Program-made: the position numbers and the translations under genes
The notes under the pieces: generated by a model
Told to the model about the DNA's origin: nothing
Database searches by the model: none
What the model saw: the letters and a program-made list of their open reading frames with translations, nothing else
Part shown: piece after piece, positions 1 to 8,100 of the stretch
How the letters are laid out: the number at the start of each line of letters is the position of its first letter
Numbering within the stretch: the stretch's first letter is position 1
DNA from: Bacteroidaceae bacterium
GTDB taxonomy: Bacteria > Bacteroidota > Bacteroidia > Bacteroidales > Bacteroidaceae
Direction: 5' to 3'
Assembly: GCA_017470425.1 (NCBI GenBank)
Contig: JAFUYT010000011.1
Span: 62,001-126,000, forward strand
DNA: 64,000 nucleotides

Positions 1-122
1 CCGTGCTGAATCCGCAGATTGAGGAGCTGGTGGCTCTGGGCTCCCCGCGCTTCCTGAATGATCCTTACGTGAAGGAGTACCTGCGGTTGGCCCGGGAGAA
101 TATGGAAAAGATGGAGGAGTGA
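1..122 (+). CDS. 3' end of an unidentified gene (partial)
   Basis: The frame starting at base 3 is open from the window edge to a TGA at 120-122 and gives a 39-residue C-terminus ending in a charged helix (ARENMEKMEE). The start lies outside the window, and I do not recognise the family from so short a tail. It converges on the MetH activation-domain gene, with about 25 bp between the two stop codons. Confidence 0.55.
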   Translation, partial: VLNPQIEELVALGSPRFLNDPYVKEYLRLARENMEKMEE

Positions 123-147
123 AGGTGAGAGCTATGAAGGGGAAGAG

Positions 148-1242
148 CTAACCAAGATTCCCAGCCAGAAACGGGCGCATCTCTTCGGGGGTGCGCCCTT
201 TGCGTCGGGCGTAGTCCACGAGCTGGTCCTCGCCGATGCGGCCTACGGCGAAGTAGCGGGCGGCGGGGTGCGCGATCATCAGGCCGCTCACGGCGGCGTG
301 GGGCTGCATCGCGCCGTTCTCGGTCAGGCGGATGCCGATGGCCGAGAAGTCGATGAGACGGTCGAGGTCGAAGTTGATGCTCTGGTCGGGGAGGCTGGGG
401 TAGCCGACGGCAGGGCGGATGCCCTGGAAGCGTTCGGCGTGGAGCTCGGCGATGGAGAGCTGCTCGTCGGGGGCGTAGCCCCAGTGGCGCTTGCGGATCT
501 CCTCGTGGGCGCGTTCCACGGCGGCCTCTGCCAGGCGGTCGGCGAGGGTCTGGCAGAGCAGGTGGCGGTAGTCGTCGGCATCCTCGGTGCCGGGCTCGTA
601 GAGGTGCTCGATGCGCTCGTCGGCGCAGGCGGCGAAGATGCCGATGCGGTCGTGCTGTCCGGCGTCGTTCTGCGGGCGGAGGAAATCGGCCAGGCAGAGG
701 CACTCGCCCTCAGCGCGCTGCTGGCGGAGGAGGGGGAGGCGGTAGCAGCCCGACGGGGAACCGTCGGGCACGGTGGCTGCAAGCAGGGGATCCTTTGATG
801 AGGGGGAAGGGGCGACGGTGCCGGACGGGGGATTCTTTGATGAGGGGGAAGGGGCGGCGGTGGCGAATGGGGGATTGTTGGATGAGGGGGAAGGGGCGGC
901 GGTGGCGAATGGGGGATTCTTGGATGAGGGGAGGGTGGCGGCGATGACGAGGTCATCGCCGTCGCTGTTGCAGGGGAAGAGGGCGAAGCGGACGACGACG
1001 TGGTAGAACGGATCCAGGCGGTTCAACATTCTGACGGCCTCCTTGTGGAGCTGCATCGCCTCGACGGCTTTCTGGCGGTCGGCTTCGGGGAAGCGGGCGA
1101 GCCACATCGCGCGGCAGGCATCACAGCCGTGGATGCCCGCAATCTCGGCGAAGCGGGGCTGGAAGCCCCAGGCATGGAAGAAGTAGAGCCAATTGATGTA
1201 ATCGGCGACTTCATGGATGCGGTATCGGAGGGTTTGCGTCAT
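148..1242 (-). CDS. Stand-alone vitamin B12-dependent methionine synthase activation domain protein
   Basis: This matches the C-terminal reactivation domain of cobalamin-dependent methionine synthase (MetH), which binds S-adenosylmethionine and supports reductive methylation of inactive cob(II)alamin. Visible hallmarks are the N-terminal INWLYFFHAWG stretch (residues 16-26), the LADFLRP segment near 184 and the SAM-binding motif RPAVGYPSLPD. The catalytic parts of MetH are absent, so this is the detached activation module; the remaining MetH should be encoded elsewhere. Between the two conserved halves lies an insert of four 14-residue repeats (residues about 106-161) absent from the usual domain; with the insert removed, the length fits the family. 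It is last in a minus-strand run after pyrC. The 119-bp gap to pyrC carries degenerate GTGTTATCGG repeats. Confidence 0.88.
   Translation of the reverse strand: MTQTLRYRIHEVADYINWLYFFHAWGFQPRFAEIAGIHGCDACRAMWLARFPEADRQKAVEAMQLHKEAVRMLNRLDPFYHVVVRFALFPCNSDGDDLVIAATLPSSKNPPFATAAPSPSSNNPPFATAAPSPSSKNPPSGTVAPSPSSKDPLLAATVPDGSPSGCYRLPLLRQQRAEGECLCLADFLRPQNDAGQHDRIGIFAACADERIEHLYEPGTEDADDYRHLLCQTLADRLAEAAVERAHEEIRKRHWGYAPDEQLSIAELHAERFQGIRPAVGYPSLPDQSINFDLDRLIDFSAIGIRLTENGAMQPHAAVSGLMIAHPAARYFAVGRIGEDQLVDYARRKGRTPEEMRPFLAGNLG
760..927 (-). repeat. In-frame 42-bp tandem repeat (4 copies) inside the MetH activation-domain gene
   Basis: Four consecutive 14-codon units encode SSKNPPFATAAPSP and near variants; the fourth copy is the most diverged. 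They sit in a loop between conserved core segments and keep the frame because 42 is divisible by three. Confidence 0.9.
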
Positions 1243-1361
1243 CGGCGGCGGGGCGGGTATTATCCGCAGGGGAAGGGGTGTTATCGGGTGTTGTCAGCAG
1301 GGAGGGTGTTATCGGCAAGTGAGTGTGGGAGAGTGTAGAGTGTTCTGGCGGGGGAGGGGTG

Positions 1362-2915
1362 TTATCGGTTGAAGCGGAGGGATTGGGCGTGGTGGTTGTC
1401 GGTGGCGAAGCGGCCGTGATCGTAGATGCAGCGGCCATTGCAGTAGGTGGCTTCGACCTGCCAGGGGAAGGTGCGACCTTCGAGGGGGCTCCAGCCGCAG
1501 CGGCTGACAACGTCGGCGGCGGTGAGCGTCCAGGGCTGGCGACGCACGAGGACGAGGTCGGCCTTCATGCCTTCGCGGATGAAGCCGCGGCCTTCGATGC
1601 CAAAGAGGCGGGCGGGGTTGTGGCACATCAGTTCCACGAGGCGGGTGATGCTGAGGACGCCCTCTTCGACGAGGCCGAGCATGGCGGGGAGCGAGAACTG
1701 CACCATCGGCATCCCCGAGGCGGCGCGGCGGCAACCGCCCTCCTTCTCGGAGAGCAGGTGTGGGGCGTGGTCGGTGGCGATGGCGGTGATGCGCCCGTCG
1801 GTGAGCGCGGCGCGGAGGGCATCGCGGTCGGCACGTGTCTTCACGGAGGGGTTGCATTTGATGCGGGTGCCGAGCGTGGCGTAGTCCTCGTCGGTGAAGA
1901 GGAGGTGGGGGATGCAGGCTTCGAGGGTGATAGACCCACCCCCGCCCCCTCCCGTAAGGGAGGGGAGTGGCTGCGCACAGCTCTCAAGCGAAGTGAGGCT
2001 CTCCCCCCTATGGGGGAGCAGGGCGAGGCTGAGCTCTTCGGCCGTGGTGACGTGGGCGATGTGGAGGTGCTTCTCGTATTTGCGGGCGAGCTCGGCGGCG
2101 AGGCGCGAGGAGCGTGTGCAGGCTCCGCGGCTGCGGATCTCGGCGTGGTGGATGATGGCGGGGTCGTCGCCGTAGTGCTCGCGTGCCCATTGCATGTTGC
2201 GGTTGATGACGTCGGTGTCCTCGCAGTGGGCCATGATGGGGAGTGGCGACTGCTCGAAGACGGCGTGGAGGGCGTCGCCGTGATCCACGAGCATCCCGCC
2301 GGTGCTGCTGCCCATGAAGAGCTTCACGGCCGGCACGGTGGCGGGGTCGAGGTGGGGTAGGAGGGCGGCGTTGGTGTTCGTGGCGCCGAAGTAGAAGCTG
2401 TAGTTCACGAAGGCGTGGGCGGCGCCGAGGGCCTGGCGCTCCGCGAGGGCTTCGAGGGTGGTGGTTTGTGGCACCACGTTGGGCATGTCCATGATGGAGG
2501 TGACGCCGCCGGCGGCGGCGGCGTGGCTCTCGGTCGAGAGGTCGCCTTTGTGGGTGAGGCCGGGCTCGCGGCTGTGGACATGCTCGTCGATGATGCCGGG
2601 GAGGAGCAACTCGGCGACACAGTCGCCGAGCACCGAACACGCCGCGCTGGCAGGTTGGCTGCTGTTGCTGGTTCTCGCGCTGGCAGGCTGGCTGCTGTTG
2701 CTGGTTCTCGCGCTGGCTGGATGGCTGCTGTTGCTGGATTCCGTGGTGGCTGGATGGATGCTGTCGCTGGGTTTCGTGGTGGTTGGCTGCTTGCAGGGGA
2801 TTTCTTCCTTGTCGGTGATGCGGGCGATGTACTCGCCTTCTACAACGATGTCTGCCCGGCGGATTTTGCCGTCGGTGACATAGAGGGTGTCGTGGAAGAT
2901 GGTGCGCTGGGGCAT
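1362..2915 (-). CDS. pyrC: Dihydroorotase
   Basis: Amidohydrolase-fold enzyme that cyclises N-carbamoyl-L-aspartate to L-dihydroorotate in pyrimidine synthesis. Diagnostic motifs are present: metal-binding DEHVHSREPG, the lysine normally carboxylated (VKLFMGSSTGG), MAHCED, HIAHVTT and the catalytic ATDHAPH. At 517 residues it is longer than usual (about 430-450). The excess is two in-frame inserts: a Ser/Pro/Ala-rich tandem repeat near residues 47-90 (DNA 2647-2778) and a palindromic element giving a Gly-rich loop (DNA about 1927-2010). Both lie in loops, so activity may be retained. It lies 71 bp downstream of the glycosyltransferase gene on the same strand and is probably cotranscribed with it. 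Hydantoinase or allantoinase are possible relatives, but the motif set favours dihydroorotase. Confidence 0.9.
   Translation of the reverse strand: MPQRTIFHDTLYVTDGKIRRADIVVEGEYIARITDKEEIPCKQPTTTKPSDSIHPATTESSNSSHPASARTSNSSQPASARTSNSSQPASAACSVLGDCVAELLLPGIIDEHVHSREPGLTHKGDLSTESHAAAAGGVTSIMDMPNVVPQTTTLEALAERQALGAAHAFVNYSFYFGATNTNAALLPHLDPATVPAVKLFMGSSTGGMLVDHGDALHAVFEQSPLPIMAHCEDTDVINRNMQWAREHYGDDPAIIHHAEIRSRGACTRSSRLAAELARKYEKHLHIAHVTTAEELSLALLPHRGESLTSLESCAQPLPSLTGGGGGGSITLEACIPHLLFTDEDYATLGTRIKCNPSVKTRADRDALRAALTDGRITAIATDHAPHLLSEKEGGCRRAASGMPMVQFSLPAMLGLVEEGVLSITRLVELMCHNPARLFGIEGRGFIREGMKADLVLVRRQPWTLTAADVVSRCGWSPLEGRTFPWQVEATYCNGRCIYDHGRFATDNHHAQSLRFNR
1927..2010. repeat. Palindromic repeat element inside pyrC (family A)
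   Basis: On the plus strand this holds two hairpins: CCCCTCCCGTAAGGGAGGGG (about 1939-1959) and CTCCCCCCTATGGGGGAG (about 2001-2018). The first 40 bp match, with few changes, the reverse complement of the element at 6170-6213 in mfd. In pyrC it is translated as PLPSLTGGGGGGS. Confidence 0.85.
2647..2778 (-). repeat. In-frame 33-bp tandem repeat (4 copies) in pyrC
   Basis: Four 33-bp units begin at 2647, 2680, 2713 and 2746, the last two more diverged. They encode 11-residue units of the form SARTSNSSQPA between the N-terminal strand region and the metal-binding DEHVH motif. Confidence 0.9.
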
Positions 2916-2930
2916 GGGGAGGGGGGAGGG

Positions 2931-2970
2931 CTTCTAGGGTCTCTAGGGCTTCTAGGGTTTCTAGGGCTTC
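2931..2970. repeat. Short tandem repeat (CTAGGG units) between pyrC and the glycosyltransferase gene
   Basis: The heptamer CTAGGGY recurs four times at 9-bp spacing from about 2934. No coding function is seen. Confidence 0.7.
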
Positions 2971-2986
2971 TTGGCTTAGAAGGCGA

Positions 2987-3733
2987 TTACTGCTTCTTGG
3001 GGTATTTCTTGAACCAGCCGTCCCAGCGCAGGCGCATGACGCCGAAGACGGCTTCGGAGAAGATGCCGCCGGACATCTTGCTGGTGCCCAGCTCGCGGTT
3101 CACGAAGATGACGGGGACCTCCTTGATGCGGAAGCCGCATTGCGCGGCGGTGAACTTCATCTCGATCTGGAAGGCGTAGCCCTTGAAGCGGACGGCGTCG
3201 AGGTCGATGGTCTCCAGGACCTCGCGGCGGTAGCAGACGAAGCCGGCTGTGGTGTCGTGGATGTTGAGACCCGTGATCATGCGTACATATTTCGAGGCGA
3301 AGTAGCTCATCAGCACGCGTCCCATCGGCCAGTTCACCACGTTCACGCCCGTGATGTAGCGCGAGCCGATGCTCATGTCGTAGCCCTCGTCGCAGCAGGC
3401 GGCCAGCAGGCGCGGCAGGTCGGCGGGCGCGTGGCTGAAGTCGGCGTCCATCTCGAAGATATAGTCGTAGCCGTGGGCGATGGCCCATTTGAAGCCTGCG
3501 ATGTACGCGGTGCCCAGTCCCAGCTTGCCGGATCGCTCCACGAGGAAGAGACGGTCGCGGAACTCATCGGCCATGAGGTGCTTCACGATGTCGGCGGTGC
3601 CGTCGGGCGAGCCGTCGTCGATGACGAGGATGTTGAAGGTGTGCTCCGGGCGCGAGGTCACGGCTCGGATGATGGCTTCGATGTTCTCTTTCTCGTTGTA
3701 GGTGGGGATGATGACGATGCTGTCTGCTTGCAT
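2987..3733 (-). CDS. Polyprenol monophosphomannose synthase-like GT2 glycosyltransferase
   Basis: Family 2 glycosyltransferase of the dolichol/polyprenol-phosphate mannosyltransferase type, which transfers a hexose from a nucleotide sugar to polyprenyl phosphate at the cytoplasmic membrane face. The N-terminal Rossmann-like region has IPTYNEKENI (residues 9-18) and DDGSPDGT; the catalytic EMDADFSH near residue 94 carries the metal-binding DAD. Length (248 residues) fits the short form with no C-terminal membrane helices; none are seen. It is preceded by sdaA (37-bp gap filled by a TTGATAGTTGACAG repeat) and followed by pyrC. Sugar specificity cannot be told from sequence. Confidence 0.87.
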   Translation of the reverse strand: MQADSIVIIPTYNEKENIEAIIRAVTSRPEHTFNILVIDDGSPDGTADIVKHLMADEFRDRLFLVERSGKLGLGTAYIAGFKWAIAHGYDYIFEMDADFSHAPADLPRLLAACCDEGYDMSIGSRYITGVNVVNWPMGRVLMSYFASKYVRMITGLNIHDTTAGFVCYRREVLETIDLDAVRFKGYAFQIEMKFTAAQCGFRIKEVPVIFVNRELGTSKMSGGIFSEAVFGVMRLRWDGWFKKYPKKQ

Positions 3734-3740
3734 GGTTAAG

Positions 3741-3769
3741 TTGATAGTTGACAGTTGATAGTTGACAGG
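3741..3769. repeat. TTGATAGTTGACAG-type intergenic tandem repeat
   Basis: Two copies of a 14-bp unit between sdaA and the glycosyltransferase gene. Related TTGA/TTGACAG arrays recur at 11337, 27880 and 38606. Confidence 0.8.
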
Positions 3770-3770
3770 T

Positions 3771-4970
3771 TTATTTCTGTATCTTGGCGAGTCCGCCTTC
3801 AGAGGTCTCTTTGTAGAGCGAGGGCAGGTCGTGGCCGGTCTGTTTCATGACGCGCACGATGCGGTCGAAGCTCACGCGGTGCTGGCCGTCGGAGAGCGAG
3901 GCGTAGAAGTTGGCGTCGAGGGCGCGGGCGGCAGCGAAGGCGTTGCGCTCGATGCAGGGGATCTGCACGAGGCCGCAGACGGGGTCGCACGTCATGCCGA
4001 GGTGGTGCTCCAGTCCCATCTCGGCAGCATATTCAATCTGTGCCACCGAGCCACCGAAGAGCTGGCAGGCCGCTGCCGAGGCCATCGCGCAGGCCACGCC
4101 GACCTCGCCCTGACAGCCCACGTCGGCGCCCGAGATGCTGGCGTTGTGCTTCACCAGATTGCCGATGAGACCTGCCGTGGCCAGGGCGTGGAGGATGTGC
4201 TGCTCGGAGAATGTGTGGTTGTGGCCGAGGTGGTAGAGCACGGCGGGCAGGACGCCGCAGGAGCCGCAAGTGGGAGCCGTGACGATGCGTCCGCCCGAGG
4301 CATTCTCCTCGCTGACGGCCAGCGCGTAGGCATAGACGAGGCCGGAGCTCTGCAGATTCGCCTTGTAGCCCTTCGCCTTCGTGTAATAGACAGGCGCCTT
4401 GCGCTGCAGGCCGAGCGGCCCGGGCAGCACCCCCTCGTGGTCGATGCCGCGCTCGACGGCTTCGCACATCACCGTCCACACCTCGTGCAGGAAGTCCCAG
4501 ATCTCCGGGCCCTCGCACTGCTCCACGTATTCCCAGAACGTGTGACCGCTCTCCTGGCACCAGTGGATGATCTCCTCCATCGTGTTGAGCGGGTATAAAT
4601 CTACGCCTGCAGTCTCGGTGCCTTCGCCCTCGGAGAGTGCGCCGCCGCCGATGCTATAGACCGTCCAGGGGTCGGCGGGCTGCCCCGCCTCGTCGATGTG
4701 GGTGAACTTCATGCCGTTGGGGTGGAAGGGCAGGAACGTCTGCGGCTCCCACAGGATGGTCACCGGCGCCGCCTCTTGCAGGACGCGCTCGATGGCGACA
4801 TCGGTCATGTGGCCTTTTCCCGTGGCGGCAAGGCTGCCATAGAGGGTGACCTCGAAGGCGCGGGCCTCGGGGTGGCGTTGCAGGTAGAGCGTGGCGGCGG
4901 CCTGCGGACCCATCGTGTGCGACGATGAGGGTCCGATGCCGATGCGGAAGAGTTCGTGGAGCGATTTCAT
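3771..4970 (-). CDS. sdaA: L-serine ammonia-lyase (L-serine dehydratase), iron-sulfur type
   Basis: Cytosolic [4Fe-4S] enzyme deaminating L-serine to pyruvate and ammonia. The start is placed at the ATG at 4970, giving [22 protein letters not shown], the usual family N-terminus; an upstream in-frame ATG at 5021 would lie about at the promoter. Alpha and beta domains are fused in one chain of 399 residues, as usual. Candidate cluster cysteines are visible in TCGSCG and [20 protein letters not shown] promoter lies 49 bp upstream at 5019-5026, divergent from the mfd promoter. The gene heads a minus-strand run continuing to the glycosyltransferase and pyrC genes. Confidence 0.93.
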   Translation of the reverse strand: MKSLHELFRIGIGPSSSHTMGPQAAATLYLQRHPEARAFEVTLYGSLAATGKGHMTDVAIERVLQEAAPVTILWEPQTFLPFHPNGMKFTHIDEAGQPADPWTVYSIGGGALSEGEGTETAGVDLYPLNTMEEIIHWCQESGHTFWEYVEQCEGPEIWDFLHEVWTVMCEAVERGIDHEGVLPGPLGLQRKAPVYYTKAKGYKANLQSSGLVYAYALAVSEENASGGRIVTAPTCGSCGVLPAVLYHLGHNHTFSEQHILHALATAGLIGNLVKHNASISGADVGCQGEVGVACAMASAAACQLFGGSVAQIEYAAEMGLEHHLGMTCDPVCGLVQIPCIERNAFAAARALDANFYASLSDGQHRVSFDRIVRVMKQTGHDLPSLYKETSEGGLAKIQK

Positions 4971-5018
4971 GAGCGGTTTTAGGGCACTGTATGAGCGCCT
5001 TTCGGCGGTATTTGTCGG

Positions 5019-5026
5019 CAAAAGTA
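5019..5026 (-). promoter_or_regulatory. -7 promoter element of sdaA
   Basis: TACTTTTG on the minus strand matches the Bacteroidota TAnnTTTG -7 element. It supports the 4970 start. Confidence 0.6.
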
Positions 5027-5102
5027 ATGCTTTTCGTTGAAAGAAGTGCGCTTTGCATCCAAGATTTTTTCATGTGGAGCCCATTGTTTGCATTTTTTGT
5101 CG

Positions 5103-5110
5103 TACCTTTG
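5103..5110 (+). promoter_or_regulatory. -7 promoter element of mfd
   Basis: TACCTTTG lies 23 bp before the chosen GTG start, with TTG/TTTG motifs at 5084-5090 upstream. Transcription starting here excludes the further-upstream in-frame ATG at 5053. Confidence 0.6.
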
Positions 5111-5133
5111 CGCACCAAACGACAGAAATCCAC

Positions 5134-8100
5134 GTGGAGATAACGGAATTACAGGCGCTCTACGCACGCCATCCGAAGGTGAAGGCGCTGGCGCACGCGC
5201 TGGGCAGCGAGAAGACGCGAGTGGTGACGGTGTCGGGCTTGCAGGCAAGTTCGGCGGCGCTCGCCTTTGCGTCGTTGCCTGCGTCGCAGCGGACGGCGCA
5301 CCCGTTCCTGTTCGTGCTCGACGACATGGAGGAAGCCGGCTACTTCTACCACGACCTCGTGCAGGTGCTGGGCGAGCAGCAGGTGCTGTTCTTCCCCTCA
5401 TCGTTCCGCCGCGCCGTGAAGTTCGGACAGCGCGATGCGGCCAGTGAGATCCTGCGGACGGAGGTGCTGGCCAAGCTTACGACCATTGGCGCATCCGCGC
5501 CAATGGTCGTAAGCTACCCCGAAGCCATTGCCGAGCGGGTGGTGTCGAAAAAGATGCTGGACGACCGGACGCTGCAGATCCGCGTGGGCGAGGAGGTTGA
5601 TGTCGATTTCGTGGCGCAGACGTTGCTGGAGTTCGGCTTCCAGCGCACGGACTATGTCTATGAACCCGGGCAGTTCGCGGTGCGCGGCTCGCTGGTCGAT
5701 GTCTTCTCGTTTAGCTCGGAGTACCCCTTCCGCATCGACTTCTTTGGCAACGAGGTGGATAGCATCCGCACCTTCGAGGTGGAGAGCCAGCTCTCGCGCG
5801 GCCAGCAGGAGATGATCTCGCTGGTGCCCGACCTGAGCGAACAGGCCGAGGAGCGGGTGCCGCTGGCCACGCTCCTGCCTGAGGACACCGTCGTGGTATG
5901 CAAGGACATCACCTACGTGGCCGAGCGCATCGGTCAGATCTGGGAGGAGGGGTTCAGCAGGCAGGCGTTAGTGGAAGAAAAGACCCACTCAGACTCTCCC
6001 CCCGAGCCCGTCCAGAAAGAACACTCAGTTCTTTCTTCCTGGCACCCTATAAGGGAGGGAGTGGTCACCTCTGCACTCGACCGACAAAGTGTTCTCATCG
6101 ATGCTCAAACTTTTGAGCGTGGCTTCGCGCCCTTCCGCCGCATCGAGCTATCTCCCGCTCACTCCGCGCAGCCCACTCCCCTCCCTGACGGGAGGGGCTT
6201 GGGGGTGGGTCTTCTTTCTTTCTCCACAACTCCTCAACCCCTCTTCCACAAGAACTTCGAGCTGCTCACCCAGACGCTCGAAGACTACCTTGCCCAGGGC
6301 TACACCCTCTATATATTAGCTGATTCGCAAAAGCAGATTGACCGCCTGAAGGCTATATTTGAGGAGTCCTCTCCCGACCTTCCTTCTCCATCACATTCCA
6401 CTCCCTCCCTTTTAGGGAGGGCGGGGGGAGAGTCTGTTATCTCCTTCAACCCCGTCTCCAAAACCCTCCACGCCGGCTTCGCCGACAACGACCTGAAGGT
6501 GTGTCTGTTCACGGACCATCAGATCTTCGACCGCTTCCACAAGTACAACCTCCGCAGCGAGCGTGCTCGTGGCGGCAAGGTGGCGCTGTCACTGAAGGAA
6601 CTGCAGGAGTTCGAGATCGGCGACTATGTTGTCCACACCGACCACGGCATCGGGCGCTTCGGCGGCTTGGTGCGCGTGCCGCAGGCCGACGGCCACATGC
6701 AGGAGATGATCAAGATCACCTACGAGCACGACGACACCGTCTATGTCTCCATCCACGCCCTGCACAAGGTCAGCAAGTACAAGGGCAAGGAGGGCGAGCC
6801 ACCCCGCATCAGTCGCCTCGGCACGGGTGCCTGGGAGCGCATGAAGGAGCGCACGAAGGCCAAGATCAAGGACATCGCCCGTGACCTCATCCAGCTCTAC
6901 AGCCGCCGGCGCGAGGAGAAAGGCTTCAAGTTCTCACCCGACACCTATATGCAGCACGAGCTCGAAGCGAGCTTCCTCTACGAGGACACCCCCGACCAGC
7001 TCAAGGCCACCAACGACGTGAAGGCCGACATGGAGCGCGGCCGCCCCATGGACCGCCTCGTCTGTGGCGATGTGGGCTTCGGCAAGACGGAGGTGGCCGT
7101 GCGCGCGGCCTTCAAGGCGGCCGTCGATGGCAAACAGGTGGCCGTCATGGTGCCCACGACGGTGCTGGCCTATCAGCACTACCACACCTTCTCCGACCGC
7201 CTCCGCGACCTACCCGTGCGCGTGGATTACCTCACCCGCGCCCGCACTGCCAAGCAGACGAAGGAGATCCTGGCCGACCTCGAGGCGGGCAAGATCGACA
7301 TCCTCGTGGGCACGCACAAGCTCATCGGCAAGAGCGTGAAGTTCAAGGACCTCGGCCTTCTCATCATCGACGAGGAGCAGAAGTTCGGCGTCGCCACCAA
7401 GGAACGGCTGCGCCAGATGAAGGTCAATGTCGATACGCTCACGCTCACCGCCACCCCCATCCCCCGCACGCTGCAGTTCTCGCTCATGGGCGCCCGCGAC
7501 CTCAGCGTCATCCAGACACCGCCGCCCAACCGCTATCCCATCCAGACGGAGATCCACACCTTCTCGCCCGAGATCATCGCCGAGGCCATCGGCTTCGAGA
7601 TGAGCCGCAACGGGCAGGTCTTCATCGTCAACAACCGCATATCGGGACTGCCTGAGCTGGAGGAGATCGTACATAAATATGTACCCGACGCGCGCGTGGC
7701 CGTGGGGCACGGCCAGATGCACCCCGAAGATCTGGAGAAGGTGATGATGGACTTCGCGGCCTACGACTACGACGTGCTCATCTCCACGACCATCATCGAG
7801 AGCGGCCTCGACATCCCCAACGCCAACACCATCATCATCTGCGGCGCCCATAACTTCGGCCTCAGCGATCTCCACCAGATGCGTGGCCGCGTGGGACGCT
7901 CCAACAAGAAAGCCTTCTGCTACCTGCTGGCGCCGCCCCTCGGGGCGCTGCCTACGGAGAGCCGTCGCCGCCTGCAGGCCATCGAGAACTTCTCCGACCT
8001 CGGCAGCGGCATCCACATCGCCATGCAGGACCTCGACATCCGCGGCGCGGGCAACCTCCTCGGTGCCGAGCAGAGCGGCTTCATCGCCGACCTCGGTTAC

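Noticed and set aside
65..703. Long Arg/Pro-rich open frame on the minus strand
   Set aside because: It overlaps the MetH activation-domain gene in another frame; the composition is that of a G+C-rich shadow.
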